DNA of 6,077 bases from Candidatus Parvarchaeota archaeon (GCA_027366075.1 DAHXLI010000013.1:1-6077), one strand, 5' to 3'; shown: positions 1 through 5,295, numbered from the stretch's first letter. Numbers and translations: made by a program. Notes: generated from the letters alone by a model not told the origin.

Positions 1-1
1 A

Positions 2-607
2 CTGATAGCCGGGTGGATCGGAGTATTCATGGTATCTTCCGGCTTTGTTCTCGGGGCGATAAACAGGTGGATGGTAAATGACAGAAAGCGCGCGATAGGC
101 AGGATAGGATGGCTTGCGATAGCGTTGGGCATAACTTTCGTTGGGTTGAGGGTCTTGGAGCAGCAGCCTATTTCTTTATCCGATTTCACGACGACAGTAT
201 CGTTGGCGGGCATAATAGGCGGATTGGCGGCTGTGCTGGTTTCTGAGGGCTTTGAAGCCTTATTGGAATTGCCTTCCATAATCAGCCACATACTTTCTTA
301 TACGCGTATCGTAGGGATACTGCTTTCGTCCGTCATACTCGCTGAAGTGATAAACACTGTCTTTTTAGGCACGCTTAGTGGCGGCGCAGGCCTGATCGTA
401 TTTGGATGCGTCATACTTGTGATGGGCCAGCTGTTCAATCTGATGATAGCTATATTCGAGTCTGGGATACAGGGAGCAAGGCTTATCTACGTGGAGTTCT
501 TTTCGAAGTTTTATACGGGCAACGGCGCGATGTTCGCTCCATTCAAAATATCCAGAAAGCGCACCGCAATAAAGAGCGACCAAAGTCCAGAAAATAAGGA
601 AAATTAG
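2..607 (+). CDS. atpI: A/V-type ATP synthase subunit I, C-terminal part (5' truncated)
   Basis: This is the membrane stator subunit of the archaeal A/V-type ATPase, which forms the ion half-channels against the c-ring. About 201 residues are visible, open from base 2 with no start in the window; the full family is usually 600-700 residues, so only the C-terminal membrane domain is here. Seen: several hydrophobic helices; ILSYTRIVG, with the Arg codon at 305-307, at the place of the essential helix arginine; GQLFN; and the family signature ARLIYVEFFSKFYTGNG followed by FAPF, which carries the second conserved Arg. The usual His residues of the GH..N and H..R stretches are Gln here. A short polar tail follows and the gene ends with TAG. 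The following gene is convergent, so no other ATPase gene lies just downstream, although subunit I often heads the ATPase operon. Family assignment is firm. Confidence 0.92.
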   Translation: MIAGWIGVFMVSSGFVLGAINRWMVNDRKRAIGRIGWLAIALGITFVGLRVLEQQPISLSDFTTTVSLAGIIGGLAAVLVSEGFEALLELPSIISHILSYTRIVGILLSSVILAEVINTVFLGTLSGGAGLIVFGCVILVMGQLFNLMIAIFESGIQGARLIYVEFFSKFYTGNGAMFAPFKISRKRTAIKSDQSPENKEN

Positions 608-622
608 TTTATATTAAACCAA
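583..622. terminator. Convergent gene ends with T-rich and small hairpin sequence
   Basis: Only 15 bases separate the stop of the ATPase subunit gene and the stop of the minus-strand gene. On the minus strand, about 20-35 bases past its stop, the sequence is T-rich (ATTTTCCTTATTTT, rc of about 589-602), as expected for archaeal T-tract termination. At 607-619 an AT-rich inverted repeat (GTTTA, 3-base loop, TAAAC) sits between the genes. Termination here is inferred from layout; the elements are weak. Confidence 0.35.
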
Positions 623-1462
623 CTAGGGCATTGCTACTACTCTTGCTTCGCCAAAGCTATCGAGTATCTTATTCGTCGTGGAATTCGGTAGGAACATATG
701 GCTGCCGTAAAACGTTCCCATTATTTCTGGGGGTAAATATAATGTCGTCACGTTTTCGTATACGAAAGCGATGCCGGCTAAGAAGTCTTTACTTGTAGAA
801 TTTACATCAGATGGGACATATACCATGTCCGTGCCATTGTAAAATACCGATGCATTTATCGCATACAAAGTAGGATTGTTGGGGAAGTACGCCACCGCTA
901 TATACCCGACATCCGTAGTTTTATTTGCTATTATCTGACTGGAGTTGTTAGGATTAGTTACAGAATAGCTTACATAAAGCTGGCATTCTGCGAACAACTC
1001 GGTACTGTTGGAATAAGCATCGCAGTTTCGCTCATCGCGGGATACGTTCCCAAACACATACGAAGATGGAAAGACGGTTACGTTGTAATGAAGCGGCAGG
1101 CCCACACCCGAATAAAGCGATTTCAGAAAGTTTAGCTGGTTCATGTCTATAAGCACAAAATCGGTGTTGTTGTATCGTTTGCCGTCGAATAATATCTGCG
1201 CATATTCGGAGTCGTTGGAGATTACCTGGTTGTTGTTTATCATGTAGCCCTGGGCGAGCTGGTAGTATATGGATGGTACTATTATAGTTTTATTGGAATT
1301 GACCGCATTGAAATATTCGAGAGCGTACGCTACGTCGCTTGGCAATTGTTGCTGTACGCCGCCCGTGGACGTGTAAGAGAAAAGGAAGTATACCACTACC
1401 GCTGCGGCAAGGACGATGAAGACCGCCAAGGATAAAAGTTTTATGTTGATTTTTATTATCAT
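623..1462 (-). CDS. Membrane-anchored exported protein rich in N-glycosylation sequons, function unknown
   Basis: I do not recognise this 279-residue protein with confidence. It starts with a short basic segment (Lys4, Lys8) and one long hydrophobic helix at about residues 9-30 with no obvious cleavage site, so it is probably a single-pass protein with the remainder outside the cell. The outer part holds 14 N-X-S/T sequons (for example Asn57, 83, 127, 139, 152, 180, 203, 209, 221, 237, 260), a very high density. It has just two cysteines, Cys147 and Cys160, which could form a disulfide. Residues 43-110 have a rhythm loosely like the soluble domain of AglB/STT3 oligosaccharyltransferases (ALEYF... 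then TDFVLIDMNQL), but the WWDYG motif is absent, so I treat this as a weak hint only. It lies 14 bases after the zinc-ribbon gene and is probably co-transcribed with it. No clear Shine-Dalgarno sequence precedes the ATG. Confidence 0.85.
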   Translation of the reverse strand: MIIKINIKLLSLAVFIVLAAAVVVYFLFSYTSTGGVQQQLPSDVAYALEYFNAVNSNKTIIVPSIYYQLAQGYMINNNQVISNDSEYAQILFDGKRYNNTDFVLIDMNQLNFLKSLYSGVGLPLHYNVTVFPSSYVFGNVSRDERNCDAYSNSTELFAECQLYVSYSVTNPNNSSQIIANKTTDVGYIAVAYFPNNPTLYAINASVFYNGTDMVYVPSDVNSTSKDFLAGIAFVYENVTTLYLPPEIMGTFYGSHMFLPNSTTNKILDSFGEARVVAMP

Positions 1463-1476
1463 AGAAATGTCTACGA

Positions 1477-1842
1477 TTAATCCCGGTTTTCCTTGATCTC
1501 TTCCTGTGGTGCGGTTTCTTCGGTCTCTATCTCTTCTGTAGATCCGGTCGCGTGCTCATCTGTTATAATCTCTTCCTGCACTGCGGGTGCCTCCGCTACT
1601 GCTGCACCTTGAGTTGAATACATCGCGAATTTTCTCTTCGTTTTCGGCGTTGACGCCCTTCTTATGAATTTAGGCATTCCCTTATAAAGCCTAGAACCAT
1701 GAATTTTTTTTGCGCAATCCGGGCAATAGTAAGCCTTTATCCCGTCTCGGAAAAGATAGACTGAGCGGTCCCTTCTCGTGAGCTGGCCGCACGAAGCGCA
1801 TCTTACGCTGCTAGTTTTTCCGCGCCTTATGTTCTTTCCCAT
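1477..1842 (-). CDS. Zinc-ribbon protein, possibly ribosomal protein S26e, with acidic tail
   Basis: This 121-residue protein has a basic N-terminus (GKNIRRGKT) and a four-cysteine zinc-binding pattern: Cys15-X2-Cys18 in VRCASCGQ and Cys40-X2-Cys43 in AYYCPDCAKKIH. A basic stretch follows (PKFIRRASTPKTKRKF), then a tail of about 40 residues dominated by Glu, Thr and Ala. The order 'VRC..C....RRD+++V ... YYC..CA..IH' resembles eukaryotic and archaeal S26e, a small-subunit protein near the mRNA exit channel. The segment between the cysteine pairs is shorter than in eukaryotic S26, and the acidic tail is not typical of the family as I know it, so another RNA- or DNA-binding zinc ribbon remains possible. 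It is the first gene of a minus-strand unit, with a TATA box placed for leaderless transcription. The coding call is strong; the S26e name is moderate. Confidence 0.6.
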   Translation of the reverse strand: MGKNIRRGKTSSVRCASCGQLTRRDRSVYLFRDGIKAYYCPDCAKKIHGSRLYKGMPKFIRRASTPKTKRKFAMYSTQGAAVAEAPAVQEEIITDEHATGSTEEIETEETAPQEEIKENRD

Positions 1843-1864
1843 CCACTAATCTATATCTAAGTAT

Positions 1865-1872
1865 TATTTATA
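1865..1872 (-). promoter_or_regulatory. TATA box for the zinc-ribbon gene (leaderless)
   Basis: On the minus strand TATAAATA occupies positions -30 to -23 relative to the A of the ATG at 1842. In archaea this spacing puts transcription start at or next to the start codon, which fits the lack of a Shine-Dalgarno sequence. Promoter function is inferred from sequence and spacing. Confidence 0.6.
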
Positions 1873-1958
1873 CGTTTATTTTTGTATACGACACGCAAAT
1901 AAAATATTCCAAAATACGCTGGCTCGCGCAGAAACTTCATGCCCGTCTCGGCAAAAAG

Positions 1959-1969
1959 TTAAATATAAA
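1959..1969 (+). promoter_or_regulatory. TATA box for the pilin-like LamG gene (leaderless)
   Basis: TTAAATATAAA starts 28 bases before the ATG at 1987, preceded by a purine-rich stretch (CAAAAAG) that could act as the TFB recognition element. No Shine-Dalgarno sequence lies between it and the start codon, so the transcript is probably leaderless. Together with the minus-strand TATA box at 1865-1872 it forms a divergent promoter region of 144 bases; the middle of that region is otherwise featureless to me. Confidence 0.6.
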
Positions 1970-1986
1970 CCCGCACAAGATTACTT

Positions 1987-3084
1987 ATGCCAATCCACAG
2001 TAAATCCCAATCCGCGTCCGAATACCTGTTCGTCTATGGCATGGCGCTGGTAATAATCGTGATAGCCGTAGCGGTTTTGTATCAATTTGGAGTCTTTTCT
2101 ATCGGTACGACCACGATATCCAATTCGGTCACTGGCTTCACGGGATTCGTGGTTTCGCAGGAGTGCGTCCCCGGCGGGGCGCTTACCTTGGATATAACAA
2201 ACGACCAGACCATTCCCGTCGAGATAACTTCGATAAACGCCACCCCTTCGGGCTCGTCCGCGGTTTCTATAGGCTTTTCAGTCATACTGCAGTCAGACCA
2301 GTCGCAGCTTTTCTTTGTAAGAAACGCATGTTCATCGACGACGAACAGCCGGTATTCAGGAACGGCGTCTATAAGTTATATAACGGGGAGCACGGTCGAC
2401 CCGGGGCCGTTCAATTCTAGTGGCACTTATGATGGGATTTCCCTTGCAAGCTATGCTCCTGCAGAAGTCGCGAATTTTACGTACTCAAATAACGGATATA
2501 TTGAAATCCCAAATCCGCAAAAGTTCTACTTTGTCAGCGGTGTAACCGTCGCGATATGGATAAACATGCAGAGTGCAGGAACGAACTACGATTCAATCTT
2601 CACGAAAACTCATGGCGCAGGGAGAACGTGGTGGTTTGGTATAATACCCAACACGTATAGCAGCTTTTTGAATTCCAATGGCGTTAACCCCGATATCTAT
2701 GAGAATCTTGCGATGAGTACGAGCACATGGTATTTTGTGGTTCTTGAATACAATTCTACGACCGGGCGCTCGTGGTACCTAAATGGAAATAAAGTTTACG
2801 TAAATACCACTGAAACCGGCAACACTCTCAACAGTACAAGTGTAGTTTATCTGGAAGGCGACCCAGGCTGGGGAACATTAAATGGAAAAGTATCAGACGA
2901 ACAGGTATATTCCTCTACACTAACCACAGCACAGGTGCAAGTATTGTACTCAGAGGGCATCGGTGGCGCCCCTCTCTCAAGAGCAGGTCTAGTCGGCTGG
3001 TGGCCTTTGGACGGGAACGCAAACGATTACAGCGGAAACGGTAACAACGGCATTGCATCCAATGTACAGTGGGTCTCGCCTTAA
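1987..3084 (+). CDS. Pilin-like surface protein with class III signal peptide and LamG/concanavalin A-like domain
   Basis: The 365-residue product opens with an archaeal class III (type IV pilin-like) signal: a short basic leader MPIHSKS, then QSASEYL with Glu12 at position +5 of the predicted mature protein, then a hydrophobic helix at about 15-36. Prepilin peptidase would be expected to cut after Ser7. Residues 40-140 look like a beta-rich pilin-type domain with Cys60 and Cys115 as a possible disulfide. Residues about 155-325 form a LamG/concanavalin A-like jelly roll (YIEIPN; VTVAIWINM; TWYFVVLEYN; WYLNGNKVYVN; LNGKVSDEQVYSSTLTTAQ). The last 30 residues (GLVGWWPLDGNANDYSGNG) look like the opening strand of another LamG domain, directly before the stop. 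A role as pilus-borne or membrane-anchored adhesin or sugar-binding surface protein is inferred. Several N-glycosylation sequons are present. The ATG agrees with the leader motif and the TATA box. Confidence 0.85.
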   Translation: MPIHSKSQSASEYLFVYGMALVIIVIAVAVLYQFGVFSIGTTTISNSVTGFTGFVVSQECVPGGALTLDITNDQTIPVEITSINATPSGSSAVSIGFSVILQSDQSQLFFVRNACSSTTNSRYSGTASISYITGSTVDPGPFNSSGTYDGISLASYAPAEVANFTYSNNGYIEIPNPQKFYFVSGVTVAIWINMQSAGTNYDSIFTKTHGAGRTWWFGIIPNTYSSFLNSNGVNPDIYENLAMSTSTWYFVVLEYNSTTGRSWYLNGNKVYVNTTETGNTLNSTSVVYLEGDPGWGTLNGKVSDEQVYSSTLTTAQVQVLYSEGIGGAPLSRAGLVGWWPLDGNANDYSGNGNNGIASNVQWVSP

Positions 3085-3113
3085 GAATTGTCAGCGCATT
3101 TACCACAAGTTAA

Positions 3114-3126
3114 CTTAAATTTAAAA
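3114..3126 (+). promoter_or_regulatory. Putative TATA element for the coiled-coil gene pair
   Basis: CTTAAATTTAAAA lies about 30 bases after the stop of the LamG gene. Transcription would begin near 3140-3148 and give a leader of about 40-50 bases carrying a Shine-Dalgarno sequence, unlike the leaderless genes around it. The element is AT-rich but not a perfect TATA box, so confidence is modest. Confidence 0.4.
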
Positions 3127-3170
3127 TAACTTCGAGCGATGCCGCTAGGAAGCAAAGACATAAAAGCATA

Positions 3171-3176
3171 AAGGAG
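3171..3176 (+). promoter_or_regulatory. Shine-Dalgarno sequence of the first coiled-coil gene
   Basis: AAGGAG precedes the ATG at 3189 with 12 bases between, slightly longer than ideal. It is the clearest ribosome binding site in the window and supports the 3189 start. Confidence 0.5.
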
Positions 3177-3188
3177 AATAATCATTAA

Positions 3189-3557
3189 ATGGAGCCAAGC
3201 AACGACACCGTAAAGAACATCGTCGAACTCAGGGAATCGCTTAAGATATTCGACCAGCGGCTTTCCCAGTTAAAAGACACTATCCGGATGGTCGATCAAA
3301 ATAACATAGACAAATACAAAGAGATAAAAGAGGCTTTGCAGGGCATAATGTTGACGGCTTCCACAAATAAGACAAAAATATTGGAGCTCGAAGATGCGAT
3401 AGAGCGCATGGAAAAACAGCTGGAAAGATTCGCAAAGCTGCAGGATATAAAAGTTATAGAAAAGTATATGGAATTTATTGATCCCTCAAGGTTTTTAAGC
3501 AAAGAAGATGTTATTAAAATCGTAGACGGTTACATGTCTAGCAAAAAATGGAGTTAA
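3189..3557 (+). CDS. Small coiled-coil protein, first of a conserved-looking pair
   Basis: The 122-residue product has no signal peptide or membrane helix and should be cytoplasmic. Residues about 8-95 are almost entirely heptad-like helix, with a likely break near 36-42 and another near TASTNKT (56-62), so it probably forms a two-part coiled coil. The tail is distinctive: DIKVIEKYMEFIDPSRFLSKEDVIKIVDGYM (about 86-116), a helix, a Pro turn, and a second short amphipathic helix. From memory, short coiled-coil proteins with a 'LEKYI-x-WDP-x-x-F-x-[TS]-+-E-[ED]-V' tail occur in other DPANN-type genomes, but I cannot name the family or give a role. The next coiled-coil gene begins 3 bases after this stop, so the two are very likely co-transcribed and may interact. 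A relation to FlaC/D/E-type archaellum accessory proteins is conceivable but not shown. Confidence 0.8.
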   Translation: MEPSNDTVKNIVELRESLKIFDQRLSQLKDTIRMVDQNNIDKYKEIKEALQGIMLTASTNKTKILELEDAIERMEKQLERFAKLQDIKVIEKYMEFIDPSRFLSKEDVIKIVDGYMSSKKWS

Positions 3558-3560
3558 AAT

Positions 3561-4244
3561 ATGAGTCTTTTAGATGCGTTCAAGAAGAAGGATGAAGATG
3601 ACGTTCCTGATGTATCTTCGATGGTTAAGAGCGGGATGACGGAACAGGACATCATAGACAACCTTAGACAGCAGGGATATGACAGCACAGCTATAAAGAA
3701 TGCACTTATAAATGGAAGTATGAACAACGACCAAGGCACGCAGTCGCCAAACCACGGCCAGCAAAGGTCGGCGCAACAGCAAACTACAAATTTTAATAGT
3801 TTTCAAAAAGTAGACTCGGCGGCGGCCCCGCAACCTGTCCAGATGCCGCAGGTACAGCCAGTGCAATTAAACAGACAAGAGTCTTCCAAGCAATCTGGGT
3901 TGAGCGAACAGGCATTGGACACGATACAGCAGGTGCTCGAACAGATAATAGAAGAGAAATGGGAATCATCGTCCTCAGATTTGAATTCCGTTAAAACTGT
4001 TCTTAAAAGTACGTCTGGAAATCTGGATGCTCTAAGGGACCAGATGAACAAACTTGGCCAGAGGATAGACGGCATACAGAACGTAATGCTAGGCAAAACG
4101 GAAGAATACAATAAGACGTTATCTGACGTTAACGTAGAGCTCCAAGCTTTTGAAAAAGTGATAGACCGGCTCATACCTACAATAAGTGACAGCATAAAGG
4201 AACTTAGGGACCTTATAGACGATTTAAAGAAAGCTAAAGCGTAA
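3561..4244 (+). CDS. Coiled-coil protein with N-terminal helical domain and Gln-rich linker
   Basis: The 227-residue cytoplasmic product has three parts. Residues about 15-50 form a small helical unit (MVKSGMTEQDIIDNLRQQGY then DSTAIKNAL), of the 'G-x-x-x-x-x-I-x-x-x-L-x-x-x-G-Y-x-x-x-x-I-x-x-A-L' type. Residues about 53-112 are a low-complexity linker rich in Gln, Asn, Ser and Pro. Residues about 113-225 are a long coiled coil with recognisable blocks: IIEEKW, then NVMLGKTEEYNKTLSDVNVE, then LQAFEKVIDRLIPTISDSIK, then ELRDLIDDLKK. From memory, this block order (II-x-EKW; LG+-x-EYN; E-x-x-A-x-EK-x-x-x-x-x-LP; EL) recurs in uncharacterised proteins of small-genome archaea; I know no established function. 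A start at ATG 3561, 3 bases after the previous stop, fits tight operon packing. A scaffold or filament-like partner of the upstream coiled-coil protein is only a guess. Confidence 0.85.
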   Translation: MSLLDAFKKKDEDDVPDVSSMVKSGMTEQDIIDNLRQQGYDSTAIKNALINGSMNNDQGTQSPNHGQQRSAQQQTTNFNSFQKVDSAAAPQPVQMPQVQPVQLNRQESSKQSGLSEQALDTIQQVLEQIIEEKWESSSSDLNSVKTVLKSTSGNLDALRDQMNKLGQRIDGIQNVMLGKTEEYNKTLSDVNVELQAFEKVIDRLIPTISDSIKELRDLIDDLKKAKA

Positions 4245-4273
4245 ATCTAATTCCTATCCGCGTTTCGTAATCC

Positions 4274-4303
4274 ATGGCAGCCCAAATTTATTTTTGGAAA
4301 TGA
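4274..4303 (+). other. Ten-codon mini-ORF whose start copies that of the next gene
   Basis: ATG GCA GCC CAA ATT TAT... reads MAAQIYFWK and then TGA. The next real gene, at 4376, begins ATG GCA GCA CAA ATA (MAAQI). About 14 of the first 17 bases agree. It lies upstream of the TATA box assigned to 4376, in an otherwise empty 131-base spacer, so it would not be on that leaderless transcript. It may be a duplicated remnant of the start or a chance match. The T-rich bases inside it (4287-4295) could terminate the coiled-coil operon. Confidence 0.25.
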
Positions 4304-4334
4304 TTTCTTATAAAAGCTGTAAAAATTACAATGT

Positions 4335-4350
4335 GAAAGGCATAAATATT
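4335..4350 (+). promoter_or_regulatory. BRE plus TATA box for the 4376 gene
   Basis: GAAAGG (purine-rich, TFB recognition element position) is followed directly by CATAAATATT. The TATA core TAAATATT spans -33 to -26 relative to the ATG at 4376, so transcription should start within a few bases of the start codon. No Shine-Dalgarno sequence is present. Function is inferred from sequence and spacing. Confidence 0.6.
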
Positions 4351-4375
4351 AGATTCCTTCTATATTCTACTGATT

Positions 4376-4753
4376 ATGGCAGCACAAATATCAAGTACGG
4401 AACCTAGTGGGGGAAACGACAATCTACCAAAATCCGCATTGGAACAGCTGATAAAAAGTATAAAGTCCAATTCGCAGATTGAAGGAGAAGTCGGGTACCT
4501 GACGACCGTTGACAAATTAAAGACAGCCGGCTTGCAGAAATCTCTAAAGGATATTACCCCAGAATACGCTTCCGAGCTGGCAAAGCAATTAGGCCAGAGT
4601 CTTTACGTTGTCGATTTGTCCAGCAAATCTCTTTATATCATACATGAAAAGGGGATAGACTTCGAGGCAGACGCCGAAAGAAAGTGTGCGCTTCTTTACA
4701 ATGTAGCTGACAGGACCTTTTCAAAAAGACAGGACTTTACAGGTTATGCTTGA
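4376..4753 (+). CDS. Hypothetical cytoplasmic protein, 125 residues
   Basis: I do not recognise this protein. It has a polar, disordered-looking N-terminus (residues 1-17, Ser/Gly/Asn-rich), a helix with basic residues (ALEQLIKSIKSNSQ), and then a compact alpha/beta-looking part: YLTTVDKLKTAGL, a helix near 61-72 (TPEYASELAKQL), and strands SLYVVDLSS and KSLYIIHEKG. It has a single cysteine, at residue 103 (ERKCALLYN). There is no signal peptide or membrane segment. The ATG is supported by the promoter spacing and the absence of another good start. Its TGA stop is 5 bases before the ATG of the next gene (or overlaps an alternative TTG start by 4 bases), so the two form a unit and are probably functionally linked. 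The TGA is a true stop here: a second in-frame TGA follows at once. Confidence 0.75.
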   Translation: MAAQISSTEPSGGNDNLPKSALEQLIKSIKSNSQIEGEVGYLTTVDKLKTAGLQKSLKDITPEYASELAKQLGQSLYVVDLSSKSLYIIHEKGIDFEADAERKCALLYNVADRTFSKRQDFTGYA

Positions 4754-4758
4754 TTGAT

Positions 4759-4989
4759 ATGACAAACTCTTTGGATAGGATATTGGAGAATTATTCGCAG
4801 GCCTTGCCAGAAGGAATAAATTACAGCAAAATGGACGGATTTTACAGCGCCGCATATCTTGAGTCAGCAGGTTTTCCAATTAAGTCGGCAACAATTAGAG
4901 AATATCATGACATACCAAGTTCGCAGGGCCCATATTCAATGTCTGCTCCAGAGCCGACGTATCCTTTTAACGCACCATCGATGCGCTGA
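4759..4989 (+). CDS. 5' part of an interrupted gene, ends at in-frame TGA
   Basis: From ATG 4759 there are 76 codons to the TGA at 4987-4989. An alternative TTG start at 4750 would overlap the previous stop as TTGA and add three residues. The visible protein begins with two likely helices (NSLDRILENYSQAL; FYSAAYLESAGF) and then becomes rich in Pro, Ser, Tyr and Met (YSMSAPEPTYPFNAPSMR), like a linker, which is an unnatural place for a small domain to end. The same frame stays open after the TGA for 101 more codons. I recognise no family. It may be a genuine short protein, the first half of a gene broken by a nonsense mutation or sequence error, or a readthrough product. Confidence 0.6.
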   Translation: MTNSLDRILENYSQALPEGINYSKMDGFYSAAYLESAGFPIKSATIREYHDIPSSQGPYSMSAPEPTYPFNAPSMR

Positions 4990-5295
4990 ACGCCCAATCT
5001 TCTAGACAAAACAATAGCTGCGCAGGTAAATGCCACCGTCGAATTGATTTCCGAAATATATCATCCTACGGCCGGTTGCGAAGTAAGAATAGTCTATGAT
5101 TCTAAAGAATTAACATTACAGGCAGTCGCACATTTAGACGTCTCAAAAATAGTATCGGCGGAGGCATGCACACTAAATTTGAACTTATGCCGACGAAATG
5201 CTGTGATGCACACGTTACTTTACAATATAAAAGACCGTGGGAGAAAGACCAAATCAAAGAAAAGCGGTATATTCTTAATGTCCGCTAAGGCGTAA
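4990..5295 (+). pseudogene. 3' continuation of the interrupted gene, same frame after TGA, possible frameshift near 5145-5165
   Basis: After the TGA at 4987-4989 the frame runs open for 101 codons to TAA. It contains no ATG before codon positions near 5200 and no GTG or TTG before TTG 5044, which has no Shine-Dalgarno sequence, so independent translation looks unlikely. Codon choice to about 5160 resembles neighbouring genes. The product has two strand-like runs (CEVRIVYDSK, LTLQAVAHLDV). From about 5145 a second frame, one base earlier, also looks protein-like: GGGMHTKFELMPTKCC followed by DAHVTLQYKRPWEK and KRYILNVR, stopping at 5286-5288. A slip at the five-A run 5145-5149 would join the two frames. 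So this could be a decayed gene, a gene with two sequencing errors, or a recoded gene. Its end overlaps the convergent aspS 3' end by about 4-11 bases. Confidence 0.45.

Noticed and set aside
1843..1986. Small RNA or tRNA in the divergent spacer
   Set aside because: I could not find a cloverleaf, box C/D pattern or strong stem; the spacer is explained by two TATA promoters.
2082..2420. Overlapping frames on both strands inside the LamG gene
   Set aside because: Their products show no domain pattern and the host frame has clear pilin and LamG signatures, so they are shadows.
3570..4195. Long minus-strand open frames of 98 and 130 codons
   Set aside because: They lie antisense to the coiled-coil gene, are rich in Ser, Cys and Leu as expected for the reverse of Glu/Lys/Gln-rich codons, and have no promoter or ribosome binding site.
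4987..4989. TGA reassigned to an amino acid across the genome
   Set aside because: The gene at 4376-4753 ends naturally at TGA, with another in-frame TGA right after it, and no other gene in the window contains an internal TGA. Reassignment is therefore not supported.
5166..5288. Independent 40-residue gene starting at ATG 5166
   Set aside because: The purine-rich GGAGG is only one base from this ATG, too close to act as a ribosome binding site. A frameshifted continuation of the upstream gene explains the frame better.
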